64,000 nucleotides of DNA from Streptomyces koelreuteriae (GCF_018604545.1 NZ_CP075896.1:6758001-6822000); one strand, 5' to 3'; shown: positions 26,002 through 33,612, counted from the first letter of the stretch. The notes: a model not told the origin generated them from the letters alone. Translations and numbers: made by a program.

Positions 26002-26981
26002 CCATCCTCTGCGTACGTTTCCAGCTGCCTCCGACGCGCGAGGCCGATCTGCCCCGACTGCTCGGGATGCTCGAGGAGTTCACCCCCGTCGTCCAGGCTC
26101 TGCCACCGGACGGGGCGCTGGCCGACCTGCGGGGCGCCGAGCGGTACTTCGGGCGGGACGCCGTCCAACTGGCCTCGGTGATCCGGGTGCGCTCGCTCGC
26201 GCTGTACGGCGTCGACTGCGTGATCGGCGCCGGGCCCGGGCCGATGCTGGCCCGGGTCGCGCTGGGCGACGCCGTGCCCGGGGTGACGTCCGCGGTGCCC
26301 GAGGAGCGGGACGCCATCGCGGAGTTCCTCGCGGACAAGCCCGTCGCCGCGCTGCCCGGCATCGGCACCAGAACCGCCCGTACGCTGGGCGACTACGGCC
26401 TCGACACCCTCGGCCTGGTCGCCGCCGCACCGCTGTCCACGCTCCAGCGGCTGATCGGCGCCAAGGCCGGCCGCGAGCTGCGTGAGAAGGCGAACGGCGT
26501 CGACCGCGGCCGGGTCGTCCCGAACGCCGTCTCCCGCTCGCTCGCCACGGAACGCCCCTTCGAGCGCGACGAACTGGACCCGGACCGGCACCGCCGGGCC
26601 CTGCTGTCCGCCGCCGAGGAGATCGGCGCCCGGCTGCGCGCCCTGGACAAGGTCTGCCGCACACTCACCCTCACCGTGCGCTACGCCGACCGGTCGGCCA
26701 CCACCCGCAGCCGCACCCTGACCGAACCGACCGCGCACTCACCGGCGCTGACCAGGACCGCGTACGGCATGTACGAGGCGCTCGGGCTGCAGCGCGCCCG
26801 GGTACGCGCGATCGTCCTGCGCGCCGAGGGGCTCGACCCCGCCGACCAGGCCTCCTACCAGCTCACCTTCGACCCCGTGGACGAGCGGGTCCGCCGTATC
26901 GAGGAGGTCGCCGACCGCGCGCGAGCGAAGTTCGGGCCGCGGGCGGTGATGCCCGGGGGGCTGGGGGGACTGGCGGCGTGA
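25998..26981 (+). CDS. ImuB-like Y-family polymerase homologue lacking catalytic acids
   Basis: This 327-residue protein aligns by pattern with DinB/UmuC enzymes: palm-like ALADLRGAERYFG, YGVDCVIGAGPGPMLARVALG, a helix-hairpin-helix ALPGIGTRTARTLGDYG, and a little-finger region up to ADRARAKFGPRAVMPGG. The usual DMDAFFA and SIDEA acidic motifs are absent (the N-terminus reads MTILCVRFQLPPTREADLP). It is probably an inactive accessory protein, as ImuB is in the DnaE2 mutasome. It is short, with no obvious C-terminal extension. Four-nt overlap with dnaE2 indicates coupled expression under the same SOS control. Confidence 0.82.
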   Translation: MTILCVRFQLPPTREADLPRLLGMLEEFTPVVQALPPDGALADLRGAERYFGRDAVQLASVIRVRSLALYGVDCVIGAGPGPMLARVALGDAVPGVTSAVPEERDAIAEFLADKPVAALPGIGTRTARTLGDYGLDTLGLVAAAPLSTLQRLIGAKAGRELREKANGVDRGRVVPNAVSRSLATERPFERDELDPDRHRRALLSAAEEIGARLRALDKVCRTLTLTVRYADRSATTRSRTLTEPTAHSPALTRTAYGMYEALGLQRARVRAIVLRAEGLDPADQASYQLTFDPVDERVRRIEEVADRARAKFGPRAVMPGGLGGLAA

Positions 26982-26997
26982 ATCCCTCCGCATGACG

Positions 26998-27372
26998 TCA
27001 GTTGGCCCACGGTGGTGCGATGCGGGTGCCGTCGGCCAGCTCTGCCTCCAGGCCGATGGAGGTGGTGACCCAGGAGTACGCGGTCCGGCCGGTCGGGTTC
27101 TCGACGGTCAGGGTGGCGCCGGGGTTGACGATCACCGTGTCGCCCGCGGTGACCCGGTCGGTGCGGCCGTCGAGGGTGATCAGCAGCTCGCCGTCGAGCA
27201 GATGGAAGATCTCCTCCCGGCTGACCGTGTGCGCGGGGGCCTTGAGGCCGGGCGGGATCTCACCGCGCCAGGCGCACAACTCCTCGCTCCCGCTCAGGGG
27301 TGTGGCGTACGAGACGAAACGGACGCCGTGGATCTCGTGCGTGACGGCTTCCGAGGAGCGGATGACGGGCAT
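26998..27372 (-). CDS. Cupin-domain protein
   Basis: A 124-residue single cupin barrel. PAHTVSREEIFHLLDGELLITLDGR is the first cupin motif, with its His and Glu, and GDTVIVNPGATLTVENPTG the second. The usual second-motif His is not obvious, so metal binding may be weak. Cupins of this type bind or convert small molecules, or act as sensors. The ATG at 27372 has GGAGGCAGCC before it. It diverges from a MarR regulator, and the shared gap carries two operator dyads, so MarR very likely represses this gene. Confidence 0.8.
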   Translation of the reverse strand: MPVIRSSEAVTHEIHGVRFVSYATPLSGSEELCAWRGEIPPGLKAPAHTVSREEIFHLLDGELLITLDGRTDRVTAGDTVIVNPGATLTVENPTGRTAYSWVTTSIGLEAELADGTRIAPPWAN

Positions 27373-27410
27373 GGCTGCCTCCGGTCGACTGGTTGGGTGA
27401 GGTGAGATCG

Positions 27411-27457
27411 TCAAGTAACTTGACTATATGGTCAAGCTGCTTGACTGTCACGTCAAG
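27411..27457. promoter_or_regulatory. Double MarR operator (TCAAG dyads)
   Basis: Two 13-bp dyads, TCAAGTAACTTGA (27411-27423) and TCAAGCTGCTTGA (27432-27444), lie 21 bp apart centre to centre, two helical turns, with a third half-site TCAAG at 27453. They fill the gap between the divergent cupin and MarR genes. Such repeated palindromes are typical MarR sites. Confidence 0.75.
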
Positions 27458-27474
27458 GGTGTTTCAATGCACGC

Positions 27475-27921
27475 GTGCAGAACTCCGAGGCCATGGCCCT
27501 CTCCGCCGCCCTGCTCGCCGCTGCCGGCGAGCTCACGCACCGCATCCACGAGGGCGTGGTCGCGCGCGGCTTCGAGGGGCTGCGGCCCGCGCACGGCTTC
27601 GCCTTCGCCCGGCTCGCTCCGGACGGTGCGACGGCCACCGACCTCGCCGTCCATCTCGGGGTGACCAAGCAGGCCGCCAGCCAGCTCGTCGACGAGATGG
27701 TGCGCAAGGGGTACGCCGAGCGGCGGGCGCATCCCGGGGACGCGCGGGCGCGGCTGGTCGTGCTGACCGAGCGCGGGTGGGCCTGTACGCGGGCGGCCGA
27801 GGAGGCGGCCGCGGAGGCGGTGCGGGAGTGGGGCGCGGTGCTGGGGGAGGGGGAAGCGCGGGTGCTGCGGGAGCAGTTGCTGCGGATCGCGCCGCAGGGA
27901 CCCGTGCGGCCCGCCTGGTGA
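27475..27921 (+). CDS. MarR-family transcriptional regulator
   Basis: A 148-residue winged-helix regulator. The DNA-binding helices are DGATATDLAVHLGVTKQAASQLVDEMVRKGYAERRAHPGDAR, in which the recognition helix precedes the wing. N- and C-terminal helices form the dimer interface. MarR proteins usually bind phenolic or oxidised ligands and release DNA. The GTG at 27475 opens the frame; no strong ribosome site is seen, and the operator lies right upstream, so the transcript may be leaderless. It likely represses itself and the cupin gene. Confidence 0.85.
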   Translation: MQNSEAMALSAALLAAAGELTHRIHEGVVARGFEGLRPAHGFAFARLAPDGATATDLAVHLGVTKQAASQLVDEMVRKGYAERRAHPGDARARLVVLTERGWACTRAAEEAAAEAVREWGAVLGEGEARVLREQLLRIAPQGPVRPAW

Positions 27922-27970
27922 GGGCGATGGCAGGGGTGGGGCGGTCGGTGCCGGTTGCCGCCGGAAGTTT

Positions 27971-28014
27971 TTACTGACGCGTAACTTCCCAGGTTGGCTA
28001 CTCGCTCGTAACTT
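27971..28014. promoter_or_regulatory. Two TACT-N5/6-GTAACTT repeats upstream of lipA
   Basis: TACTGACGCGTAACTT (27972-27987) and TACTCGCTCGTAACTT (27999-28014) are direct repeats spaced 27 bp apart, each with a TTAC/GTAA-type dyad. The same core occurs upstream of the sprD-like protease gene. They are likely regulator sites in the lipase promoter. Confidence 0.5.
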
Positions 28015-28033
28015 GACGAGTGAACAGCATCCT

Positions 28034-28049
28034 CGTGATCCGGATCACA
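28034..28049. promoter_or_regulatory. CRP-like box upstream of lipA
   Basis: CGTGATCCGGATCACA fits TGTGA-N6-TCACA at 9 of 10 positions, and its inner 14 bases form a perfect palindrome. It ends 46 bp before the lipase start. Confidence 0.5.
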
Positions 28050-28095
28050 GGCGTCGTGCCGTCGCACTTCCCTTGACCCGCAAGGAGATCACTCG

Positions 28096-28956
28096 ATGCT
28101 GCCCTGGAAACGAGTGCTCAGACCCCTGGCCGCGCTGCTGCTGACCGCCGCGGCCGTCACCGTCCCCGCCACCACCGCCCAAGCCGCCGCCGCCCCCAGC
28201 GCCGGCTGGAACGACTACTCCTGCAAGCCCTCCGCCGCCCATCCCCGTCCCGTCGTCCTGGTCCACGGCACCCTCGGGAACTCCGTCGACAACTGGCTGG
28301 GCCTCGCCCCCTATCTGAAGGTCCGCGGCTACTGCGTCTTCTCCCTCGACTACGGCCGGCTCGAGGGCGTCCCCTTCTTCCACGGCCTCGGCCCCGTCGA
28401 GAAGTCCGCCGGACAGCTCAAGGAGTTCGTCGACAAGGTGCTCGCCGCGACCGGCGCCGCCGAGACCGACGTCGTCGGACACTCGCAGGGCGGCATGATG
28501 CCCCGCTGGTACCTGCGCTTCCTCGGCGGAGCCGCCAAGGTGAACGCCCTGGTCGGCATCGCGCCCTCCAACCACGGCACCACCCTGAACGGTTTCACCA
28601 ACCTGCTGCCCTACTTCCCGGGCGCGGCGGACCTGTTGGCGAAGAACACCCCCGCCCTCGCCGACCAGGTCGCCGGCTCCGACTTCCTCAAGCGGCTGAA
28701 CGCCGGCGGCGACACCGTGCCCGGCGTGAGCTACACCGTCATCGCCACCAAGTACGACGAGGTGGTCACGCCGTGGCGCAGCCAGTACCTGAGCGGGCCG
28801 GACGTGCGCAACGTCCTGCTCCAGGATCTGTGCCCGCTGGATCTGTCCGAGCATGTGGCCATCGGGCTGTTCGACCGGATCGCCTTCCACGAGGTGGCCA
28901 ACGCGCTGGATCCGGGGCGGGCTCGGCCCACCACCTGTGCTTCGGCGTTCGAATGA
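28096..28956 (+). CDS. Secreted triacylglycerol lipase (LipA type)
   Basis: A 286-residue secreted lipase. The signal peptide runs to about residue 32 (TTAQAAAAP). The alpha/beta-hydrolase core shows VVLVHGTLGN (oxyanion region), VVGHSQGGMMPRWYLRFLGG with the nucleophile Ser, an acidic residue near ATKYDEVVTP, and the late LSEHVAIGLFD His. The family is the actinobacterial class I lipases that release fatty acids from triglycerides outside the cell. AAGGAG precedes the ATG at 28096. Its promoter region carries both a CRP-like box and the TTACT motif. Confidence 0.9.
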   Translation: MLPWKRVLRPLAALLLTAAAVTVPATTAQAAAAPSAGWNDYSCKPSAAHPRPVVLVHGTLGNSVDNWLGLAPYLKVRGYCVFSLDYGRLEGVPFFHGLGPVEKSAGQLKEFVDKVLAATGAAETDVVGHSQGGMMPRWYLRFLGGAAKVNALVGIAPSNHGTTLNGFTNLLPYFPGAADLLAKNTPALADQVAGSDFLKRLNAGGDTVPGVSYTVIATKYDEVVTPWRSQYLSGPDVRNVLLQDLCPLDLSEHVAIGLFDRIAFHEVANALDPGRARPTTCASAFE

Positions 28957-29007
28957 CACGTGTAACGCTGACGCGGTTACCGCTGACACGTGTCTGCTGA
29001 CACGTGT
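28954..29007. repeat. Three TGACACGTGT repeats after lipA
   Basis: TGACACGTGT occurs at 28954-28963 (overlapping the lipA stop), 28984-28993 and 28998-29007. Each contains the perfect palindrome ACACGTGT. Between the first two lies GTAAC-N8-GTTAC. They precede the terminator hairpin and would lie in the lipase mRNA 3' end. Role unknown. Confidence 0.6.
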
Positions 29008-29019
29008 AGGGGAAACGTT

Positions 29020-29058
29020 TCGGGGCCTGTCCGGCCTGAGCCGCCGGACAGGCCCCGA
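29020..29058. terminator. Bidirectional terminator between lipA and the LPMO gene
   Basis: Perfect 15-nt arms TCGGGGCCTGTCCGG and CCGGACAGGCCCCGA enclose a 9-nt loop. Confidence 0.85.
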
Positions 29059-29078
29059 GTCAGAGGGGCTGACGCTGG

Positions 29079-30110
29079 TCAGCGACCGTGGCGTCCGCCG
29101 CTCGCCGCCCGGCGCCGGGTGGTGAGGAACAGGGCCGACGAGCCGAGCGCCAGCGCGGCGGCGCCGCCGATCGCGAGGTACGTCGTGCTGGTGTCGCCGC
29201 CGGTCTCGGCGAGGTTCTCGGAGGCACCGGCCGCCTTCGGGCGGTTCTGAGCCTGGGTCGGGGCCTTGGCCGGGGTCTCGTCCGCGGCGGTGTCCTTGAC
29301 GTTGTCCGGGGTGTTCTCCGGAGCGGCGGCCGGCTTCGCCGACGTCTTGGCGTCGTGGTCGCCGTGGCCGTGGTTCTCGACGGTCGACTTGTCGCTGCCG
29401 TCCTCGATCTGCTTCTTGGTGGGAGCCGAGGCGGTCGGGGCCGGGGCGGTGCCGCCCTTCCCGGTGTCACCGCCGCCGCCGAAGGTGACGTCCGAGCAGG
29501 AGTAGAACGCCTCCGGGCTGTCCGAGCGCTGCCAGACCGCGTACAGCAGGTGTCTGCCCGAACGCTGGGGCAGGGTGCCGGAGAAGGTGTAGAAACCGCC
29601 CTTGGCGGCCGGGTCGGTGGAGGTCGCCACCGGGTTCTTCAGATCCAGGTCCTTCCAGGCCAGCGGCTTGGCCGGGTTGTAGCCGGACTTGGTGAGGTAC
29701 ACCTTGAAGGTGCCCTTGTGGGGCGCCGTCACGCGGTACTTGAAGGTGTGCGAGCCGCGGCGTACGGAGGTCGCGGGCCAGTCGGCGCGGGGCAGGTCGA
29801 GCCCCTTGAACTGCGCGTTGTTCGCGCTGCAGAGCTTGCCGTCCGGGATGAGCTGCTGATGCCGTCCGCCCGCCTCGCCGATGCGGATGCCGTTCCAGTC
29901 GTAGAGGGCCTGGGTGCCGCCCGCCGCGACGGCCGCCTTGCACGCGGCCGACTTCGGGCTCTCGGGGCCCTCGGCGTAGCACTGCGAGACTCGGCTGACC
30001 GGGTCGCCCATGGAGCCGTGCGCGGCCGCCGGCGTGGCGGTCAGTGCCGTCAGGGCGAGCGGAAGGCCGCCGAGGGCGACGACGGTGGCTGCGGCGCGGC
30101 GTGCGGACAT
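29079..30110 (-). CDS. Cell-wall-anchored AA10 lytic polysaccharide monooxygenase
   Basis: A 343-residue secreted protein. The signal peptide ends at Ala30, leaving His31 as the mature N-terminus, which in AA10 enzymes forms the copper histidine brace with a second His (probably in TAPHKGTFKVY). The catalytic domain spans to about residue 212. A Thr/Ala/Pro-rich spacer with a short His/Asp segment leads to LAETG at 300-304, a membrane helix and TRRR, a class E sortase sorting signal. It should oxidatively cleave chitin or cellulose while linked to the wall. AGGAG precedes the ATG. Anchoring is unusual among LPMOs, most of which carry binding modules instead. Confidence 0.9.
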   Translation of the reverse strand: MSARRAAATVVALGGLPLALTALTATPAAAHGSMGDPVSRVSQCYAEGPESPKSAACKAAVAAGGTQALYDWNGIRIGEAGGRHQQLIPDGKLCSANNAQFKGLDLPRADWPATSVRRGSHTFKYRVTAPHKGTFKVYLTKSGYNPAKPLAWKDLDLKNPVATSTDPAAKGGFYTFSGTLPQRSGRHLLYAVWQRSDSPEAFYSCSDVTFGGGGDTGKGGTAPAPTASAPTKKQIEDGSDKSTVENHGHGDHDAKTSAKPAAAPENTPDNVKDTAADETPAKAPTQAQNRPKAAGASENLAETGGDTSTTYLAIGGAAALALGSSALFLTTRRRAASGGRHGR

Positions 30111-30291
30111 GCGGGAACTCCTCGAAACGGTTCATGGGGCAGGGTCGGCCCGAGTGGGGCCGGATCCCGTGGGGTGATCCGAAGCTAGCCCCAGAGAACC
30201 GTGAAATCGCCTGCTGGGCACGGGTGGAGGAGATCCTTATGGCCGCGTTAAGGGAGTGCTCAGACTGGCATCAGGTAGGTACCGTCGCGGC

Positions 30292-30741
30292 ATGGCAGAC
30301 GAGGAGATCCGGCCGGCCGGAGCCGCCGACGTACCGGCCGTCGAGGGCGTGATCGACGCGGCCTTCCGCCCCTACATCGAGCGCATCGGCCGGGTGCCGC
30401 AGCCCATGGAGGAGGACCACGCGGCGAACGTGGCCGCGGGGAAGGTGTTCGTGACGGGCGAGCCCGTGACCGGCCTCGTCGTGATCGAGGCCTTCGAGGA
30501 CCATCTCTTCCTCGACACCATCGCCGTCCACCCCACCGCGCACGGCAGGGGAGTGGGGCGGCGGCTGCTCCGCTTCGTCGACGCACACGCGCGTGCGCTG
30601 GGCCTGCCCGAGATCAGGCTCTACACGAACGCGATGATGTGGGAGAACCAGAAGATCTACCCGAGGTACGGCTACGAACTCGTGGAGCGCAGAGTGGACG
30701 GGCCCTACGACCGCGTCCACTACCGCAAGCGGCTGCTCTGA
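30292..30741 (+). CDS. GNAT-family N-acetyltransferase
   Basis: A 149-residue acetyl-CoA-dependent transferase. The acetyl-CoA pyrophosphate loop is VHPTAHGRGVGRRLLRFV, preceded by the beta-strand FLDTIAV, and the C-terminal NQKIYPRYGYELVERR is the usual closing part of the fold. The acceptor cannot be deduced. The ATG at 30292 gives the standard GNAT length. It is convergent with a 44-residue gene just downstream, and a short GC-rich dyad between them may serve as a weak terminator. Confidence 0.82.
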   Translation: MADEEIRPAGAADVPAVEGVIDAAFRPYIERIGRVPQPMEEDHAANVAAGKVFVTGEPVTGLVVIEAFEDHLFLDTIAVHPTAHGRGVGRRLLRFVDAHARALGLPEIRLYTNAMMWENQKIYPRYGYELVERRVDGPYDRVHYRKRLL

Positions 30742-30768
30742 ACGCGTCTCATGACCGGCACCGGCCGG

Positions 30769-30903
30769 TCAGCTCTCCGGCCACCACGTGCGTGCGACGT
30801 CCTTGCGGACCTCCGGGCGCCCGCCGGGGCACTCGTCGGTCTCCTCGCGGACCTTGCGGACGTCCGACTTCTTCAGGGGCTTCTGCACGGTCACACGGCG
30901 CAT
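30769..30903 (-). CDS. 44-residue basic hypothetical protein
   Basis: This short gene starts with an ATG at 30903 behind AAGGAGG at ideal spacing and ends at TGA (30769). The product begins MRRVTVQKPLKKSDVRKVR and ends ARTWWPES. It is highly charged, mixing Lys/Arg with a DECPGG centre. The strong ribosome site, codon bias and clean bounds between two other genes support it as real. No known domain is recognised; an RNA- or DNA-binding or adaptor role is possible. Confidence 0.65.
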   Translation of the reverse strand: MRRVTVQKPLKKSDVRKVREETDECPGGRPEVRKDVARTWWPES

Positions 30904-31041
30904 GGCTGCCTCCTTGGGGGCTACCGGGTTCCGCGTTCTCACGGAGGTAGACCTTTCGGGGGAGAGTTCCTCATCGCTCCCGGTCTGTCTGTGGCGGCTG
31001 TCACCATTCGAGTGTCAGTGGCGGGTGTCACTCTTGGGCCC

Positions 31042-31674
31042 ATGACGAACGACAGCGAGGCCATGACCTCGGCGAATACGCCCTGTCCGGACGTGGACTG
31101 GGACGCGCGGGCCGCGTCCTTCGACGAGGAGCCGGACCACGGGCTGCGCGACCCCGGGGTGCGCCGCGCCTGGTCCGGGCGGCTGCGCGGCTGGCTGCCC
31201 GGGCGCGCGGGCGATGTCCTCGATCTCGGCTGCGGAACCGGCAGTCTGTCGCTCCTCGCGTCCGAGCAGGGACACCGGGTGACGGGCGTGGACCTTTCCC
31301 CGGCGATGGTGACGCTCGCCCGGGAGAAACTGGCCGGGCGCGACGCGGTGTTCCTCGTCGGTGACGCCGCCGCCCCGCGGATCGGGGAGCGGCGCTTCGA
31401 CGTCGTTCTCGTACGGCATGTCCTGTGGGCCCTGCCCGACCCCGGCCGCGCCCTGCGGCACTGGGCCGGGCTGCTGCGGCCGGGAGGGCGGCTCGTGCTG
31501 GTCGAGGGCGTGTGGGGGACGGCCGATCCGGTCGGGATACCGGCGGAGCGGCTCACCGCGCTCCTCGACCCGATCGCCGGGCAGGTGCGCGTGGAACGGC
31601 TCTCGGACGATCCGCTGCTGTGGGGCGGGGAGGTGGCCGATGAGCGGTACGCGGTGGTCGCGGTGACGGGCTGA
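31042..31674 (+). CDS. Class I SAM-dependent methyltransferase
   Basis: A 210-residue Rossmann-fold methyltransferase. Motif I is VLDLGCGTGSLSLLA, then GVDLSPAMV, the acidic FLVGDAAAP, FDVVLVRHVLWALPDP (motif IV) and LLRPGGRLVLVEG (motif V/VI). The N-terminus holds WDARAASFDEEPDHGLRDP, typical of Streptomyces UbiE/class I proteins. Substrate unknown. The start is ATG 31042, with ATG 31063 as an alternative that has a better AGCGAGG upstream. It is convergent with the DUF402 gene. Confidence 0.85.
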   Translation: MTNDSEAMTSANTPCPDVDWDARAASFDEEPDHGLRDPGVRRAWSGRLRGWLPGRAGDVLDLGCGTGSLSLLASEQGHRVTGVDLSPAMVTLAREKLAGRDAVFLVGDAAAPRIGERRFDVVLVRHVLWALPDPGRALRHWAGLLRPGGRLVLVEGVWGTADPVGIPAERLTALLDPIAGQVRVERLSDDPLLWGGEVADERYAVVAVTG

Positions 31675-31692
31675 AGCGGGGGCGGCGGGGGC

Positions 31693-32193
31693 TCAGGTCA
31701 GGAGTGTGGTGAAGTCGGCGCCGTGGGCCAGGGTCTCCAGTTCGTCGAGTGCGGACAGGGCGGCCGTCGCGGCCTCCGGGTCCGACTCGGTGAGGCCGCT
31801 GTCGGCGAACTCGTCCTCGTCCAGGCGGCGTACGTCCGTGCCGTCGGCGGAGCGCCACAGGTCCAGGTCGAGGTCCTCGACCACCAGCTCCGGGCCGGAC
31901 CGGACGGCGGGGCGGGTGATGTCGCAGTACCAGCCCTTCAGCGTGCCGGCGGCGGAGCGGACCTCCTTCACCGCGTACCAGCGGTCACGCCAGTAGTACT
32001 CCGTGAAGACGTCCCCGGGCTCGAAGCGGACGAACCCGAAGTCGCGTACGCCGCTGCCCGCCCACGGGGCGCGGACCGTGACACGCGTGCCGTCGTCCGC
32101 CAGCAGCTCGCCCGTGTAACGGATCTTCGTACGGCCCGCCTTGACGAGCACGACGTCCACCTCGCCGGGCCGGTCAGCCGAGTTCACGGACAT
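31693..32193 (-). CDS. DUF402-family protein
   Basis: A 166-residue protein with the DUF402 pattern: EYYWRDRWYAVKEVRSAAG, then KGWYCDITRPAVRSG and VVEDLDLDLWRSADG. Acidic residues in this fold bind divalent metal, and a nucleoside-diphosphate phosphatase activity is known for a related protein. The C-terminal part is acidic. AAGGAAG precedes the ATG at 32193, which lies inside the end of the upstream GNAT gene (20-nt overlap), so the two are co-transcribed. Confidence 0.8.
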   Translation of the reverse strand: MSVNSADRPGEVDVVLVKAGRTKIRYTGELLADDGTRVTVRAPWAGSGVRDFGFVRFEPGDVFTEYYWRDRWYAVKEVRSAAGTLKGWYCDITRPAVRSGPELVVEDLDLDLWRSADGTDVRRLDEDEFADSGLTESDPEAATAALSALDELETLAHGADFTTLLT

Positions 32194-33100
32194 AGCGCAC
32201 TTCCTTCGCGCAGATCTCGTAGCCGAACCACTTGTTGATGGCGATCATCGGCTCGTTGCCGGTGTCGTTGCCCGTGAAGGCCTCCGTGCAGCCGGCGGCG
32301 CGGGCCCGGTGCAGGGAGTCGTTCTTGGCGAGCTTGGCCAGACCCCGGCCGCGGAACTCCCGGGCCGTCCCGGTCATGGCCGTGCCGTAGCGGGCCCCGC
32401 CGTCGGTGTACGCCACGCTGAAGGCGGCGGGCCGGCCGTCGACGACGGCGACCGTGGTCAGGTCGCGGTTCAGCAGGGGGTGCTGCCAGGTCTCCGCCAG
32501 CCAGGCGTCGTAGTCCGTGAACTCGGTCTCGATGTCGCTCGGTTCGTCGGAGGACGCCGCCGCGTCCAGTTCGAACACCGGGCGCGGGTCGTCCGCGAAG
32601 TCGGCGGCCGTGCGCAGCTCGACGCCCGCCGGCGGGTCCTGGCGGGGCGGCAGCGCGCCGGTCAGGTCCAGGCGCAGGAAGTACGCGGAGCGGCTGGCCC
32701 GGAAGCCGTTGCGCTCGGCGAAGGCGCGGTTCTCCGGCTCGTCCAGCACCCAGGCGAACAGCTTGGTGACGCCCAGTGCGGCCAAGCGCTCCTCGGCGGT
32801 GCGCAGCAGCAGCGAACCGGCGCCGCGGCGGGTCCGGTCGGGGCGTACGTAGATGTTGGCGGAGCCCTGGCCGGGTTCCGGGCTGTCGTGGGCGACGCTG
32901 ATCTGGGCCGTGCCGATGATCTCGCCGTCCTCCTCGGCGACGAGCTGGCCGAAGTGGGCGTTCGGGTGGGCGTGCGTCACGGTGTGCACGACCGACTCGG
33001 GGGTGGACAGCATGTAGGGAAGGGCGAGGCGACGGGTGTGGGAGAACCCCTCGGCATCGGCTCGGACGTCGGGACGCAGGTCGCGCACGATCACAGTCAT
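32174..33100 (-). CDS. Tandem-GNAT acetyltransferase
   Basis: A 308-residue protein with two GNAT folds. The first has YVRPDRTRRGAGSLLLRTAEERL as the acetyl-CoA loop. The second has TAMTGTAREFRGRGLAKLAKNDSLHRARAAGC, followed by NEPMIAINKWFGYEICAKEVRYVRE. Such double-GNAT proteins are common in Streptomyces; the substrate is unknown. The ATG at 33100 has no clear ribosome site, so the mRNA may start close to it. It diverges from the GntR gene. Confidence 0.8.
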   Translation of the reverse strand: MTVIVRDLRPDVRADAEGFSHTRRLALPYMLSTPESVVHTVTHAHPNAHFGQLVAEEDGEIIGTAQISVAHDSPEPGQGSANIYVRPDRTRRGAGSLLLRTAEERLAALGVTKLFAWVLDEPENRAFAERNGFRASRSAYFLRLDLTGALPPRQDPPAGVELRTAADFADDPRPVFELDAAASSDEPSDIETEFTDYDAWLAETWQHPLLNRDLTTVAVVDGRPAAFSVAYTDGGARYGTAMTGTAREFRGRGLAKLAKNDSLHRARAAGCTEAFTGNDTGNEPMIAINKWFGYEICAKEVRYVRELG

Positions 33101-33171
33101 GGAGGCGGACGTTACGTGGGGGCGCACCCCGGCTGCCTCTCATTTTCCGCCGGGTACGGGACAATCGGCCT

Positions 33172-33540
33172 GTGACCTTGAAGATCGACATCGATGACAG
33201 TGGTCCGCCGTACGAGCAGGTGCGGGCGCGGATCTCCGAGCAGGCCCGGTCGGGAGCGCTGCCGGTGGGCTATCGGCTGCCGACGGTGCGGGGGCTGGCC
33301 GAGTCGCTGGGGCTCGCCGCGAACACGGTCGCCAAGGCGTACCGGGCGCTGGAGGCGGACGGCGTGATCGAGACGCGGGGGCGTAACGGCACGTTTGTGG
33401 CTGCCGCCGGCTCGGCGGCGGATCGGGAACTGGCGACCGCGGCGCAGGCCTATGTGGAGCGGGCGAGGAGGCTCGGGCTCACGGAGGCCGACGCACTGGC
33501 GGCGGTACGGGATGCCCTGCGGGCGGCTTACGGGGAGTAG
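33172..33540 (+). CDS. GntR-family regulator, YtrA subfamily
   Basis: A 122-residue protein consisting almost only of a GntR winged helix (PPYEQVRARISEQARSGALPVGYRLPTVRGLAESLGL, then NTVAKAYRALEADGVIETRGRNGTFV) and a short helical dimerisation tail. This compact form marks the YtrA group, which usually controls ABC transporter genes. No such transporter lies next to it, so its targets are elsewhere. The GTG at 33172 begins the conserved LKIDIDDSGPPYEQ. Confidence 0.85.
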   Translation: MTLKIDIDDSGPPYEQVRARISEQARSGALPVGYRLPTVRGLAESLGLAANTVAKAYRALEADGVIETRGRNGTFVAAAGSAADRELATAAQAYVERARRLGLTEADALAAVRDALRAAYGE

Positions 33541-33612
33541 GGCGTCGGGGCTGCTGGTCGGGCTGATGGTCGGGTTGGGCTGTCTTCCGGGTGCGGGCCG
33601 GTGGGGGTTGTT

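Noticed and set aside
30753..30770. GACCGG/CCGGTC dyad as a strong terminator
   Set aside because: Arms are only 6 bp and no T-run follows; it is mentioned only as a weak possibility.
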